The notes below the pieces were generated by a model. That model saw only the letters and a list, made by a program, of their open reading frames with translations, had not been told where the DNA came from and did not search any database. A program made the position numbers and the translations under genes. From Gammaproteobacteria bacterium (lineage in GTDB: Bacteria; Pseudomonadota; Gammaproteobacteria; Eutrophobiales; Eutrophobiaceae): a DNA stretch of 64,000 nt. Every line of letters begins with the position of its first letter. Position 1 is the stretch's first letter. Shown in pieces: positions 1 to 9,586 of this stretch. The stretch covers positions 829,881 through 893,880 of the forward strand of contig WLWS01000001.1 in the NCBI GenBank assembly GCA_012103475.1. Reading direction: 5' to 3'.

Positions 1-842
1 GGGCGTAAGTGACAATCTGAATTGTAGCCGTCCACATCCATCTCACTCAGATGCAGGTGGCAGATGCCAACATCTGCGCTTACCGGCAGGCCCGATTTCT
101 TGGCTTCTGCAATCAGAGCAACACTTCTCGCTGAGCTGAGTCGGCCAAAGTGAACGGGTCCGCCTATGTCTTCAATAAGTAACAAGGCTTGACTGATTGC
201 TATGGTTTCAGCGGTTTCAGGAATCGGTGAAAGTCCAAGGCGAGTACTGATGGCGCCATCATGGGCAACACCGTTACTACTCAGATGAGTGTTTTCCACC
301 TGCAGAAAAACCGTCATATCGCAGCTGCGAGCATAGGCCAAAGCATTTTTCAGCACATCGGTATTGTCATTATTGGTAGAGGCATTGCTGACCCCGACAC
401 AGCCGGCCCTTTTTAGTGAAAGCATTTCGGTCAGTCGCTGTCCTTGTAGACCAACAGTAAGGGCGCCAAGCGGAAAGATGCGTATTTTATTAACTTGTTG
501 TGCCCGTTGCTGAATCAACTCTGCAACAGCGGGCGTATCAATCACAGGTTGTGTGTCGGGTGGGTAGCAAATAGTGCTGATTCCCGAACTTACAGCAGCG
601 TGTGTTTCGCTGGCGATGGTGCCCTTGTGCTCCTGGCCGGGTTCGCGCATACGCGCGCACAGGTCGATAAAAGCGGGACAAACGATGCGATTATCAGCAT
701 CGATAACACGATCAGCACTAAAGTTATCGGGACTGCTAATAACGGAGACTATTTTTCCATCGACAACAAACACATCACCGACTTCATCAATCTCATTCGC
801 CGGGTCAACTATTCTTCCGTTTTTGATATGCAGGCGTGTCAT
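1..842 (-). CDS. pyrC': Dihydroorotase-like protein PyrC' (probably non-catalytic), 3' end beyond window
   Basis: The frame opens with ATG at 842-840 and stays open to the window edge, giving about 280 residues of a family usually near 420. Overall similarity is to class I dihydroorotases of the amidohydrolase superfamily. The metal-binding HxH that should follow Asp60 is replaced: residues 60-69 read [10 protein letters not shown], so Cys62 and Arg64 stand where two zinc-ligand histidines belong. A later His-His site reads ICHLHL. In Pseudomonas a comparable inactive dihydroorotase homologue assembles with aspartate transcarbamoylase. The ATG overlaps the pyrB stop codon (ATGA), implying translational coupling. 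I infer a structural partner of PyrB rather than an enzyme; a separate active dihydroorotase would then be needed elsewhere. Confidence 0.9.
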   Translation of the reverse strand, partial: MTRLHIKNGRIVDPANEIDEVGDVFVVDGKIVSVISSPDNFSADRVIDADNRIVCPAFIDLCARMREPGQEHKGTIASETHAAVSSGISTICYPPDTQPVIDTPAVAELIQQRAQQVNKIRIFPLGALTVGLQGQRLTEMLSLKRAGCVGVSNASTNNDNTDVLKNALAYARSCDMTVFLQVENTHLSSNGVAHDGAISTRLGLSPIPETAETIAISQALLLIEDIGGPVHFGRLSSARSVALIAEAKKSGLPVSADVGICHLHLSEMDVDGYNSDCHLR

Positions 843-1819
843 GACTCCACCGCACTCAGTTCATCCGGAGAACCCATACACATAGCCATCACCGCCATTC
901 GAATTGCGATGCCATGACTGACTTGCTGCAGAATTACCGAACGTTCACCATCCGCTACCTGAGTATCGATTTCAACGCCACGATTGATTGGCCCCGGGTG
1001 CATCACAATCGCATCATCTTTAGCGGCTTTCAATTTTTCTTCAGTAAGACCGTGACTGACGAAAAACTCTTTTTCACTAGGCAATAAAGCATTGCGCATC
1101 CGTTCTCTTTGCAGGCGTAACATAATAATCACATCAACATTTTCCAAACCCTTTTCCATGTCATGGAATACGTGTACACCGAGGCTTTCAACCTTGCTCG
1201 GTAACAGCGTCAAGGGGGCAATTACGCGTACTTCATTGACGCCAAGAGTAGTTAATGCATGAATCTCAGAACGGGCCACTCTGGAATGCAGTATGTCACC
1301 GACAATTGCGACTTTTAGTTTTGTAAAGTCGGGTTTATGACGTCTGATGGTAAACATGTCGAGCATGGCCTGAGTGGGATGGGCGTGATTACCATCACCG
1401 GCATTAATAATGCGGATGCGCGGTGAGACCTGGCTGGCGATGAAGTGGGCTGCACCGCTACTGGCATGGCGAACCACGAACATATCGCAATGCATCGCCT
1501 CCAGAGTTTGCAGGGTATCCTGAAGGGATTCGCCCTTGCTTGTTGCAGACTGAGCGATATTCAGATTAAGAACATCGGCAGAAAGGCGTTTGGCGGCTAG
1601 TTCAAAGGTGGTTCGGGTGCGAGTGCTTGGTTCGAAAAACAGATTAACAATAGTTTTACCGCGTAGAATCGGGACTTTTTTTACGGCTCGATCACCAACT
1701 CCGGCAAACGATTCGGCGTGATCAAGAATATCAAAAAGAAGATTCCTGCTTAAACCTTCAGTACTTAGAAAATGTTTAAGGTGTCCGTTTTTATCGAGTT
1801 GAATGTTGTCTGACGCCAT
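839..1819 (-). CDS. pyrB: Aspartate carbamoyltransferase catalytic subunit
   Basis: This 326-residue protein catalyses condensation of carbamoyl phosphate with aspartate, the committed step of pyrimidine synthesis. The carbamoyl-phosphate loop [13 protein letters not shown] lies near residues 62-74. [11 protein letters not shown] and the C-terminal [11 protein letters not shown] are also present, as expected for the ATCase/OTCase family. Length is close to pseudomonad PyrB, which carries a short N-terminal extension compared with enteric enzymes. It lies 5 bp after pyrR and overlaps the downstream dihydroorotase-like gene by 4 bp. No regulatory subunit gene pyrI is next to it, consistent with a PyrB/PyrC' holoenzyme. 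Confidence 0.97.
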   Translation of the reverse strand: MASDNIQLDKNGHLKHFLSTEGLSRNLLFDILDHAESFAGVGDRAVKKVPILRGKTIVNLFFEPSTRTRTTFELAAKRLSADVLNLNIAQSATSKGESLQDTLQTLEAMHCDMFVVRHASSGAAHFIASQVSPRIRIINAGDGNHAHPTQAMLDMFTIRRHKPDFTKLKVAIVGDILHSRVARSEIHALTTLGVNEVRVIAPLTLLPSKVESLGVHVFHDMEKGLENVDVIIMLRLQRERMRNALLPSEKEFFVSHGLTEEKLKAAKDDAIVMHPGPINRGVEIDTQVADGERSVILQQVSHGIAIRMAVMAMCMGSPDELSAVES

Positions 1820-1824
1820 CCTGT

Positions 1825-2325
1825 TTATTTGAATTCCAGAGCCAGTGGTTCTGGGCCAAGGAGTTTAACATGTTCGTCCTTGTTCAGCTCTAACCTTTTT
1901 CCGGAAATATTGGCTTCAACCGGTAGTTCCCTGCCATTCCTGTCTATCAGTACAACAAGTGTGATACTGGCGGGCCTGCCGAAATCAAATATTTCATTCA
2001 TTGCGGCTCGTATAGTGCGACCGGTATGCAAAACGTCATCCACAAGAATGATATGTTTATCCTCAATCTCAAAAGGCAGGCTTGAAGGACTTACGCGTGG
2101 ATGAAGGCCAATTCGGCTGAAATCATCACGGTAAAAAGCAATATTCAGGACACCATTGGCCTCGCTGATGCCAAGAGAGCTACGAATTTTCTCTGCCACC
2201 CACAAACCGCCGGTCTGTATACCTATAATAAGAGGGTTGTCGATTTCTCGTTCTTTGAGGTGAAGTTTGAGTGAGTCAGCCATACGGGAGATGGTGCTCT
2301 CAATGTCAATTTGTGTCGGGCTCAT
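1825..2325 (-). CDS. pyrR: PyrR bifunctional pyrimidine regulator / uracil phosphoribosyltransferase
   Basis: A 166-residue type I phosphoribosyltransferase fold protein. The PRPP-binding signature is [17 protein letters not shown] near residues 91-107, and an early GIQTGG loop is typical of PyrR. Family members use UMP-dependent RNA binding to regulate pyr operons and also have uracil phosphoribosyltransferase activity. In gammaproteobacteria PyrR is often adjacent to pyrB as here. The gene sits between ruvX and pyrB in the same direction, with spacings of 9 and 5 bp, so it is almost certainly co-transcribed. I did not see an obvious PyrR-binding attenuator in the small gaps. Confidence 0.95.
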   Translation of the reverse strand: MSPTQIDIESTISRMADSLKLHLKEREIDNPLIIGIQTGGLWVAEKIRSSLGISEANGVLNIAFYRDDFSRIGLHPRVSPSSLPFEIEDKHIILVDDVLHTGRTIRAAMNEIFDFGRPASITLVVLIDRNGRELPVEANISGKRLELNKDEHVKLLGPEPLALEFK

Positions 2326-2334
2326 GGTTTGTGT

Positions 2335-2763
2335 CTAGGCGGAGCTGATATCTGCACTGTCTTCATTTTGTGATTTCGCTGTCATCCAGGACTCAAGAAT
2401 AACTTGAGCTGCAACCGGATCAATATTGTATGTGTCCTTCAGTTTTTGCTGCGCCTCATAGGATGACAGTCGCTCATCAGCCAGATGACAGGATAAACCA
2501 TATCGACCATGAAGTTGTCTCGCAAATTTTTCTGCGGCCTCTGTGGCCGGTTGTCGTTCCCCTTCCATAGTAAGTGGGTGTCCAACTACAAAGGCGCAGG
2601 GTTGCCACATTCTTACTAATTCCGAAATCCGCTGCCAGTCGGGCTTGGTGTTTTTGCAGGAAATAGTTTCAAGAGGGCTTGCTGAATTGCTGACTGTCTG
2701 ACCTACCGCAACGCCTATTCTTTTTTCTCCGTGATCAAAACAAAGAAAGACTTCGTTATTCAC
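2335..2763 (-). CDS. ruvX: Putative pre-16S rRNA nuclease / Holliday junction resolvase-like YqgF
   Basis: A 142-residue RNase H-fold protein of the YqgF/RuvX family, a normal length for the family. The first acidic motif is CFDHGEKRIGVAVG; the usual family form is DxGxKRIG, so DHGEKRIG is slightly divergent. VVGHPL and the third motif DERLSS are intact. The family is implicated in 16S rRNA 5' maturation and was earlier proposed as a Holliday junction resolvase. Its ATG overlaps the stop of the upstream yqgE gene by 4 bp, the usual yqgE-yqgF pairing. Confidence 0.95.
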   Translation of the reverse strand: MNNEVFLCFDHGEKRIGVAVGQTVSNSASPLETISCKNTKPDWQRISELVRMWQPCAFVVGHPLTMEGERQPATEAAEKFARQLHGRYGLSCHLADERLSSYEAQQKLKDTYNIDPVAAQVILESWMTAKSQNEDSADISSA

Positions 2764-3320
2764 GCGTGTCCAATTTCTGCTGAAATAAAGTTCATATCAA
2801 CGCCGAGCAAAGCGGCTGCTTTATGCCAGCGCTGTTCGCGGGGAGTTCTGAAAATAACATCTGCATCAGCCGGGCCACTTAACCAGGAGTTATCTTTGAT
2901 TTCCTGTTCCAGTTGTCCGGCAGACCAGCCGGCATAGCCAAGTGCTACCAGCGCTTCTTTTGGTCCCCCGCCTCTGGCTATAGCCTGCAGTACGTCTCTG
3001 GACGTGGTGACGCCGACAGCATCATTTACATTGATGGACGATTCCCATTTTGATAATGGTTCATGTAATACAAAACCCCGATCGGTTTGCACTGGTCCGC
3101 CATGATAAACAGGCCATTGATCGATTAGCTTGTTGTTCGGGTTCATGTCCATTTGTTCAAGGACATCTCCGAGAGCCATTTCAAGCGGTCGGTTAATCAC
3201 GATTCCCATAGCTCCTTCATCATTGTGTGCACATATATAAGTGACAGTATGATAAAAATTTGGATCGACGAGTCCGGGCATTGCTATCAGGAATTGATTA
3301 GTAAGGTTTGATGCTCGCAT
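2760..3320 (-). CDS. yqgE: YqgE/AlgH family protein
   Basis: This 186-residue protein begins with the family hallmark: residues near 8-16 read NQFLIAMPG, followed by a DPNFYHTV segment and GAMGIVINRP. AlgH was described as a transcriptional regulator of alginate genes in Pseudomonas, but its biochemical function is unsettled. The conserved association with ruvX is kept here through a 4 bp overlap. The 99 bp between tonB and this start is the largest gap inside the operon and could hold an internal promoter, though I see no clear one. Confidence 0.95.
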   Translation of the reverse strand: MRASNLTNQFLIAMPGLVDPNFYHTVTYICAHNDEGAMGIVINRPLEMALGDVLEQMDMNPNNKLIDQWPVYHGGPVQTDRGFVLHEPLSKWESSINVNDAVGVTTSRDVLQAIARGGGPKEALVALGYAGWSAGQLEQEIKDNSWLSGPADADVIFRTPREQRWHKAAALLGVDMNFISAEIGHA

Positions 3321-3419
3321 GCTTGGATCATAGCCATGTGCAATTGAAAAAACTACAGCTTTACTTTGAAAGAAAAAAGATTGTTGGCATGGAAATTGAG
3401 GTTATTGACCTTAGTAAAA

Positions 3420-4382
3420 TTATCGAAACCCGCCCTTTTTCAGAAATTGCCATGTCCGGATAATGTGAAGAATATCCGTTTCGCCTTGTATTGCATCCGG
3501 AAACGGGGCGAAAGGCGCAGCCAGTTTGACGATACGAATCGCTGCATCGTCCAGAACTTTATGTCCGGAAGGCTGACGCACGGTTATGGCACTGATCGAG
3601 CCATCGGGTTTGAGAGCAACGTCCAGAACCAGACTTCCCGAAAGTTTTCTTTTTCTGGCTTCTTCCGGGTAATTGAGATTACCCACCCTTTCCACCTTGG
3701 AACGCCATGCGTCCATATAGGCCGCGTATTTGTATTCTCTGGTGCTGGCAGAAATGAATTTTCTTTTCGGTCTGGAGGCTTTAGCGAGCAGGTTCTGGTC
3801 TACTCTGGCGCTTAAAGCCGCTATTTTCATGCTGGTTGTAAGTAGACTTGTGGCACTGGGTTTCGCTTTCGCTTTGATGGCCTTCTGCTCTGTCTGTTTA
3901 CGAACATCTGGTTTTTCACTCGCGCTTTCTGCAGTCTTATCCGGACTGGCCTTATTCTGTTTGGCAGATTCTGACAGTACTGCAATTTGCTCAGTCGCGC
4001 TTGAGGTCGCGGGTATTTGTTCAGCCCTTAGCTCTTCCACCGCTTGTTGGGGGGCCTGCGGTTGACTGGCTGCCGGCGGTGCGGCAACTTCAGGTGTGTT
4101 GTCGGGGAAAGGTGGTGGCACAGGTGTCGATGGTGCGACTTCCTCCTCTGTGTTTCCGCCACCTTCGAGACTGGCCTGAGCCAGCAATTTAGCATCGCTG
4201 GTGTTTTTACTGCGCTGTTGGACGAGAACGATGTCCATCGTGTTATAGCGGTTCTGGTTTTTATCTTCCTGTGCAAAAGTGACGCCCAGAACAATAATTG
4301 CATGACAGATAATCGCTAAACAGGCTGTCAGTCCCAAACGGTCAGTCGGTGTGATGACTGGGCGTTTTACAGCTTCACTCAA
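3420..4382 (-). CDS. tonB: TonB-family energy-transducing protein
   Basis: A 320-residue protein with TonB architecture: a short cytoplasmic N-terminus, one hydrophobic anchor near residues 15-37, a long Pro/Ala/Gln/Lys-rich periplasmic linker, and a C-terminal TonB domain from about residue 230. The C-terminal domain includes YPEEARKRKLSGSLVLDVAL and SGHKVLDDAAIRIVKLAAP, matching the conserved YPxxAr and LDxxAlxxv patterns. TonB proteins couple the inner-membrane proton motive force to outer-membrane transporters. No exbB/exbD genes are adjacent. A tonB homologue between gshB and yqgE is the arrangement known in pseudomonads, where this paralogue is linked to twitching motility and pilus function rather than iron uptake. 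Confidence 0.92.
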   Translation of the reverse strand: MSEAVKRPVITPTDRLGLTACLAIICHAIIVLGVTFAQEDKNQNRYNTMDIVLVQQRSKNTSDAKLLAQASLEGGGNTEEEVAPSTPVPPPFPDNTPEVAAPPAASQPQAPQQAVEELRAEQIPATSSATEQIAVLSESAKQNKASPDKTAESASEKPDVRKQTEQKAIKAKAKPSATSLLTTSMKIAALSARVDQNLLAKASRPKRKFISASTREYKYAAYMDAWRSKVERVGNLNYPEEARKRKLSGSLVLDVALKPDGSISAITVRQPSGHKVLDDAAIRIVKLAAPFAPFPDAIQGETDILHIIRTWQFLKKGGFR

Positions 4383-4414
4383 AATACATTACTCTGAATA
4401 ATTGATTGCGTTCA

Positions 4415-5365
4415 TTATAAAGGCGTATGTACAAGACTTTCTATACTGTCCATTAATCTGGAAGCGATATCGATTCCATAGATCTTGTCAAGCTCTCGAA
4501 TACAGGTGGGGCTTGTGACATTGATCTCTGTAAGATAGTCACCAATAACATCCAGTCCAACAAAAATCAGGCCTTTTTCAACAAGTGTTGGTGCGACTTG
4601 TTCGCATATCCATCGGTCCCGTTTGCTTAACTCAACTCCGATACCTGTGCCTCCCGCGGCCAGATTACCGCGGGTTTCGCCAGCAAGAGGTACACGTGCA
4701 AGCGCGAATTCCACCGGTTTACCGTTGATTAAAAGTATACGTTTGTCGCCATCGCTAATTTCATTTATGAATTTCTGCACCATAACAAATCTGGATTGCA
4801 GGTTGGTAAGTGTTTCGATAATAACGCTGGTGTTTGCGTCGCCTTTTTTAATTCGAAATATTGAACTACCGCCCATGCCATCCAGTGGTTTGAGGATGGC
4901 ATCATTATGCTCGGCAATGAATTCCTTAATCTGTATAGCATTGCGAGTGATAAGCGTTGGCGTAATACATTGAGAAAACTGGGTGATAAACATTTTCTCG
5001 TTGGCATCGCGAAGACTGGCGGGATTATTCACAACCAGTGTTCCTTTTTGTGCTGCCAGCTCGAGAATATAGGTCGCGTAAATATACTCCATATCGAACG
5101 GTGGATCTTTGCGCATCAGAATGGCATTCAGATCAGACAGAGGCATAATTCTCTCTTCTCCGAATTCGTGCCAGACGCTGGTGTCGTCTTCAACTTGCAA
5201 GACGCGGCAACGTGCCATTGCCACACCACCTTCAACGAACAGATCATTCATTTCCATGTAAAAAATAACCCAGTCTCGTTTCTGGGCAGCCAGCAGCATT
5301 GCCAGAGTCGTGTCTTTCTTTACATTAATCCCCTCAATGGGATCCATGACAACGCCTATTTTCAT
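4415..5365 (-). CDS. gshB: Glutathione synthetase
   Basis: A 316-residue ATP-grasp enzyme that ligates glycine to gamma-glutamylcysteine. The N-terminus KIGVVMDPIEGINVKKD matches the bacterial GshB start, including the conserved MDPIxxI element. The ATP-grasp glycine loop KPLDGMGGSSIF is near residues 158-169, and the C-terminus contains the metal/substrate segment EINVTSPTCIREL. Length equals E. coli GshB. It is the first gene of the minus-strand operon, divergent from hemC across a 114 bp gap that must carry both promoters. Confidence 0.97.
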   Translation of the reverse strand: MKIGVVMDPIEGINVKKDTTLAMLLAAQKRDWVIFYMEMNDLFVEGGVAMARCRVLQVEDDTSVWHEFGEERIMPLSDLNAILMRKDPPFDMEYIYATYILELAAQKGTLVVNNPASLRDANEKMFITQFSQCITPTLITRNAIQIKEFIAEHNDAILKPLDGMGGSSIFRIKKGDANTSVIIETLTNLQSRFVMVQKFINEISDGDKRILLINGKPVEFALARVPLAGETRGNLAAGGTGIGVELSKRDRWICEQVAPTLVEKGLIFVGLDVIGDYLTEINVTSPTCIRELDKIYGIDIASRLMDSIESLVHTPL

Positions 5366-5479
5366 TGTTGAACCTGTAGAATATTGTTAGTTTGTTGAAT
5401 CATAGTGTTGGCTGTTACTGTATGCCAGAGAATTCTGTAAACAAAATCCGCAAAAAATTTATATCCGTTACTGAAATAT

Positions 5480-6400
5480 ATGACTTCTACTGCTCTTCGT
5501 ATTGTTACTCGAGAAAGCCCATTGGCGCTATGGCAGGCCAGTTTTGTCAAAGACAGCCTTATAGCTTTGCACTCAGGAATTGAAATTGAGATTCTCGGTA
5601 TAACCACACAAGCCGATAAGCTGCTTGATTCAAGTCTTGAAAGTCTGGGTGGTAAAGGCGCTTTTGTAAAAGAGCTGGAGCAGGCACTGCTGGATGAAAA
5701 AGCAGATATCGCCGTCCACTCTATGAAGGATGTGACTATAAATTTGCCCGATGGTTTAAGTGTACCGGTCGTAATGAAACGAGAAGATCCCAGAGATGTG
5801 ATGGTTGCGAATAGCTATCAGACGTTTGATGAACTGCCGGTCGGCGCCCGTGTTGGTACTTCGAGTTTGCGTCGCCGATGTCAATTGATGGCAATTCGCC
5901 CGGATTTGCAAATACTGGACATCCGCGGAAACGTCGGTACCCGCCTGAGAAAACTTGATGATGGTGAGTATGATGCGCTGATTCTGGCTGCCGCGGGTGT
6001 CATCCGGCTTGGGATGCAAGAAAGAGTCAGTGAATATTTCGATACCAGCGTGCTCTTGCCTGCCGTCAGTCAGGCAGCACTTGGTATAGAAATGTGTACT
6101 GACAATCAAGATGTGCTGGAATTGATTTCTCCACTCACTCATGCACCAACACAAAAGTGTGTTGATGCTGAGCGCGCCCTGAACAGAGAGCTTGGAGGAG
6201 ATTGTCATGTGCCCATCGCAGGTTTTGCCCAGATGCAGGCAGAAAAAATGGAAATGCATGCTCTGGTGGGCAGGGTAGATGGTAGTGAAATTATTAAAGT
6301 AGATGGAGAGAGTACAGCAATTGACCCGATGGATTTAGGTAAAGAACTCGGCCAGAAATTACTCGAACTGGGTGCAGCTAGCATTCTTCAAAATATTTAA
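5480..6400 (+). CDS. hemC: Hydroxymethylbilane synthase (porphobilinogen deaminase)
   Basis: A 306-residue enzyme that polymerises four porphobilinogens. The N-terminal IVTRESPLALWQA, central KDVTINLP and RRRCQL-type arginines, and GNVGTRLRKLD are all family motifs. The dipyrromethane-cofactor cysteine is in GGDCHVPIAGFA near residue 241. It is first of the hemC-hemD-hemX-hemY operon. In Pseudomonas aeruginosa hemC lies directly behind algZ-algR; here that two-component pair is about 45 kb away, so the ancestral arrangement appears to have been broken. Confidence 0.98.
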   Translation: MTSTALRIVTRESPLALWQASFVKDSLIALHSGIEIEILGITTQADKLLDSSLESLGGKGAFVKELEQALLDEKADIAVHSMKDVTINLPDGLSVPVVMKREDPRDVMVANSYQTFDELPVGARVGTSSLRRRCQLMAIRPDLQILDIRGNVGTRLRKLDDGEYDALILAAAGVIRLGMQERVSEYFDTSVLLPAVSQAALGIEMCTDNQDVLELISPLTHAPTQKCVDAERALNRELGGDCHVPIAGFAQMQAEKMEMHALVGRVDGSEIIKVDGESTAIDPMDLGKELGQKLLELGAASILQNI

Positions 6401-6407
6401 ATCGCGC

Positions 6408-7190
6408 GTGCTGAAGTCTAAAACCATACTATTTACGCGATCTGAAAGTCTGTCTATACAAAGGATTGAAACTCTCAGGCAGGCAGGCGTTCGCGCTGTG
6501 CATCTACCACTAATGCAAATTCAATCTGTCGAGAATCCGGACAGAATTAGCGAGCTTAACAAGGGTCTGGATGATTTTGACATTCTTATCTTTATAAGCA
6601 GGAACGCGGTAAAGTTCAGCAAAGCCCTTTTTCCTGGCTTGCTGGCAAGAGACAGGATAAAAATATTTGCCGTTGGTGTCGGGACAAGTGAAGAACTAAG
6701 ACGGGCAGGTTTTTCTCAGGTTCTCTTCAATGCGAATGGCGGTGCTTCAGAAGGCCTGTTAGAAGAGAGTGAATTGCAGGGGACCAGAATCAGACAGAAG
6801 AATGTTTTGATTGTAAGAGGCAGGGGTGGCCGCGAATTGCTGGCGAAAGAGCTAAAGGCTCGCGGTGCTTATGTTGAGTATGCTGAATTATATCAAAGAC
6901 TCAGACCAGAGTATGATAGAGGTCATGTAGAGAAAATATTCGAAAGTGAAAAACCAGATGCCATTATTATAAGCAGCGCAGAGGCATTAAAAAATCTGCT
7001 GGAGCTAGTCAGATCTGAATATAAATCACCAATCCTGAACACAGCATTGGTGGTGGTCAGTGAGCGGATAAGAGACATTGCTTTGTCCCTTGGGTTTTCT
7101 GCTGCGATAAAAGTGACTATGGGATACAGTGATGATGATTGTATAGAGGCTTTAAAGGAAATGTTTGAGGTTGGTAATAATGAACAATGA
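6408..7190 (+). CDS. hemD: Uroporphyrinogen-III synthase
   Basis: About 260 residues beginning near KTILFTRSE, the HemD N-terminal pattern. The rest has the low-complexity conservation typical of this poorly conserved two-domain family, including IISSAEALKNLLEL near the C-terminal domain. It closes and inverts ring D of hydroxymethylbilane. Start choice is uncertain. GTG at 6408 gives a 7 bp gap after hemC; GTG at 6372 would overlap hemC by 29 bp. Neither has a strong Shine-Dalgarno sequence. The 3' end overlaps hemX by 11 bp. Function is supported mainly by position between hemC and hemX. Confidence 0.9.
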   Translation: MLKSKTILFTRSESLSIQRIETLRQAGVRAVHLPLMQIQSVENPDRISELNKGLDDFDILIFISRNAVKFSKALFPGLLARDRIKIFAVGVGTSEELRRAGFSQVLFNANGGASEGLLEESELQGTRIRQKNVLIVRGRGGRELLAKELKARGAYVEYAELYQRLRPEYDRGHVEKIFESEKPDAIIISSAEALKNLLELVRSEYKSPILNTALVVVSERIRDIALSLGFSAAIKVTMGYSDDDCIEALKEMFEVGNNEQ

Positions 7191-8250
7191 CGTAATTGAT
7201 ATTGAAATTGAAGATTCGGACACACAACCCGAGAAAAAACACCGGCCCTTTTTCGTCTGGTTGTTGATCCTGATAGTTATATTGGCATCAGGTTTTTCAG
7301 TGGCGATGTTGTATCAGCGAAGTAAAGCCAGTGCTGCTGGCGATGACATTGCGGCCCGCCTGTTGCCGCTTGAAACAGAGTTTCAGAGTCTGCAAGCGGA
7401 GCTCGCCGATGTGCGAAAGAGAAATGGACAGCTACAGGCTAATATTCAGACTTTACAGGCTCAGCAACAGAGCCTGGCTGTTGATATGCAAAAGGCATTT
7501 AGAGAGGAGAACAGTAATAATAATGACTGGACTCTTGCGGAGATAGAGCATCTGCTGATTGTCGCCAATCACCGGCTAAAACTTGAACGGAATGTGAAGC
7601 TTGCATTGGCAGCAATGCTGGCGGCTGACGAACGATTGAAGAACAATGACGATCCTGGCTTACTCTCAGTGCGCAGGCAGTTGACCACAGACATTAACAG
7701 CCTTAGGGCTGTTGCCTCTGTAGACATTTCCGGTCTCACTTTATATCTGTCAGACCTTGTTGAAAGAGTATTCGATTTACCTTTGCACGAGATCAGGGTC
7801 ACGGACACCAGTGTAGACTCAGCTCTACCAGAGCAAGATCCGGATAAATTGAAACAGTTAATGTCCAGCATCTGGCTCGAGCTTAAAAGTCTGGTGCAGA
7901 TTAGCAGAGAGGGCGAGGAAACTATCGCAACCCTGATGCCACAGCAACGTTACTTTCTTTATCAGAATCTGAGATTGCAGCTGGAGTCGACTCGTTTTGC
8001 TGTACTTAGAAGAGACACACAGAATTTTCATGTCTCCTTAGGAATTATAATGGACTGGCTGAATCAGTATTTTGATACAAGAGACAGTGCTGTCGATAGC
8101 GTTCTTGAGTCCCTGAAACAAATGTCCGATCTGGAGCTACAACCGGACTTACCCGATATTGCGTCTTCACTCGAAACGGTTCGGGCTTATAGCAGAGTAT
8201 CTGATGAGACAGGGGAAGAGCCCGAACAGAGTGTGATCGGCGAGGAGTGA
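7180..8250 (+). CDS. hemX: HemX-family membrane protein (uroporphyrin-III C-methyltransferase-like)
   Basis: A 356-residue protein with an acidic N-terminus, one transmembrane helix near residues 23-45, and a long periplasmic domain beginning with a Gln-rich coiled coil. This is the proteobacterial HemX pattern. Despite the older name, the family lacks the methyltransferase fold of CobA; its role in haem synthesis is undefined. I start at ATG 7180 because TGAGG lies about 9 bp upstream; a TTG at 7165 would add five residues. It overlaps hemD and precedes hemY by 7 bp, so the three are one transcription unit. Confidence 0.93.
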   Translation: MNNDVIDIEIEDSDTQPEKKHRPFFVWLLILIVILASGFSVAMLYQRSKASAAGDDIAARLLPLETEFQSLQAELADVRKRNGQLQANIQTLQAQQQSLAVDMQKAFREENSNNNDWTLAEIEHLLIVANHRLKLERNVKLALAAMLAADERLKNNDDPGLLSVRRQLTTDINSLRAVASVDISGLTLYLSDLVERVFDLPLHEIRVTDTSVDSALPEQDPDKLKQLMSSIWLELKSLVQISREGEETIATLMPQQRYFLYQNLRLQLESTRFAVLRRDTQNFHVSLGIIMDWLNQYFDTRDSAVDSVLESLKQMSDLELQPDLPDIASSLETVRAYSRVSDETGEEPEQSVIGEE

Positions 8251-8257
8251 TAGCAAG

Positions 8258-9511
8258 ATGCGATTTTTGATACTGATTTTGATTGCTCTGTTTGTCGCGA
8301 TTGGGCTGGGCAGTCTGCTTGCTCGAGAAACCGGACTGATGATTTTTTCTTATGCCGGTTATAACGTTCAGATGAGCCTGAGCGCTTTTGTTTTTGCTTT
8401 ATTTGCGGTATTCCTTATTGTTTATATTGTGTTTCGCTTGCTCGGCGGCGCTTATCGACTGCCACGAAACATAAACCGCTGGTCAAAACATCGGCGGCAC
8501 CGGCGTTCTGAAAAATATCTCTGTGAGGGTATTCTGGCAGTCCTTGAAGGTGACTGGCAACGAGCTGAAAAATTCTTCCAACGAGAAGCTCCTTACAGCC
8601 GACTACCTCTGGCCAATCATCTTGCTGCCGCCAGAGCCGCTCAAAAGCTTGGAGCGATTGAACGCAGAGACCATTATTTGCGTTTGGCCCACGACGATAA
8701 GCCCGATGCTGCGCTGGCGATTGGGTTAACACAGGCGAGGCTACAGTTGTCGGAAAAGCAGACCGAAGAAGCCTATGCGACACTTAAACATCTTAGTGTT
8801 GCGGCTGCCGACCAGGATCGGGTCAATGCCTTATTGCTTGGTGCGGCTACTGAATTGAAAGAATGGCCCGATGCACTCAGGTTATTAAGTGATCCCGGCA
8901 TAAAAAAGCTGGTTCCGGCTGATGAGCTCGGGGCAAAACAGCTGGCGGTGCAGACCGGGCTTTTGCGAGAAGCCGGGAATAGTGGCAAACGCGAGTTACT
9001 GGAAAGCACATGGCTTAGCCTGCCGCGAAAATTGAGAAACGACAACACGCTGATTGTAGAGTACATAGAAGCACGACTTAATTTTCCGGATACAGCGGAT
9101 TGTGAAAAATTGCTTCGTAAATGCCTGAGCAAAGAAGCAGACGACAAGCTGATTGTTTTGTACGGCTTTGTCAGAGCTGAAAATGTCAGTAAACAAATTC
9201 AGTTTGCGGAGAAATTACTACAGAACCAGCCTGACAATAACTGTCTGTTATTGACCCTGGGGCGTTTGTGTAAATCCCATAGTCTCTGGGGAAAGGCTAA
9301 ATCTTATCTGCAGGACTCTATTAATACCGAGCCGCTTGCTGAAGCTCACCAGGAGTTGGCTCTTTTGCTGGAGCAACAGGGAGAGCCGCAGGAGGCCGCT
9401 GCGAATTTTAAGAGGGGACTTGCCCTGGCCACGGGGCAGTCTGATTCTGAGTCTCAGAAACTTCTACCGCTGCATACAGAAGAACCGCTCCCTGAAGACC
9501 TGACGAAATAA
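8258..9511 (+). CDS. hemY: HemY protein, TPR-containing membrane protein
   Basis: A 417-residue protein with two N-terminal membrane helices (about residues 2-22 and 40-62) followed by an Arg-rich loop and tetratricopeptide-like helical repeats. One repeat is around PYSRLPLANHLAAARAAQKLG and others lie toward the C-terminus near LAEAHQELALLLEQQGEP. This is the conserved HemY_N plus TPR architecture of the gamma- and betaproteobacterial hemCDXY operon. It is not the Gram-positive HemY protoporphyrinogen oxidase. The role is inferred to be assembly or control of late haem synthesis at the inner membrane. Confidence 0.95.
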   Translation: MRFLILILIALFVAIGLGSLLARETGLMIFSYAGYNVQMSLSAFVFALFAVFLIVYIVFRLLGGAYRLPRNINRWSKHRRHRRSEKYLCEGILAVLEGDWQRAEKFFQREAPYSRLPLANHLAAARAAQKLGAIERRDHYLRLAHDDKPDAALAIGLTQARLQLSEKQTEEAYATLKHLSVAAADQDRVNALLLGAATELKEWPDALRLLSDPGIKKLVPADELGAKQLAVQTGLLREAGNSGKRELLESTWLSLPRKLRNDNTLIVEYIEARLNFPDTADCEKLLRKCLSKEADDKLIVLYGFVRAENVSKQIQFAEKLLQNQPDNNCLLLTLGRLCKSHSLWGKAKSYLQDSINTEPLAEAHQELALLLEQQGEPQEAAANFKRGLALATGQSDSESQKLLPLHTEEPLPEDLTK

Positions 9512-9586
9512 ACAGTCTTTGGAGTACAGAGAGCAGGATTAGCTCGGCATGCTCCGCACGCTATTTAACCAGCGTACCAGAGGAGT

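Noticed and set aside
495-917. Plus-strand frame of 140 codons near the left edge
   Set aside because: It is antisense to the pyrC'-pyrB junction, where the minus-strand frame encodes a recognisable amidohydrolase.
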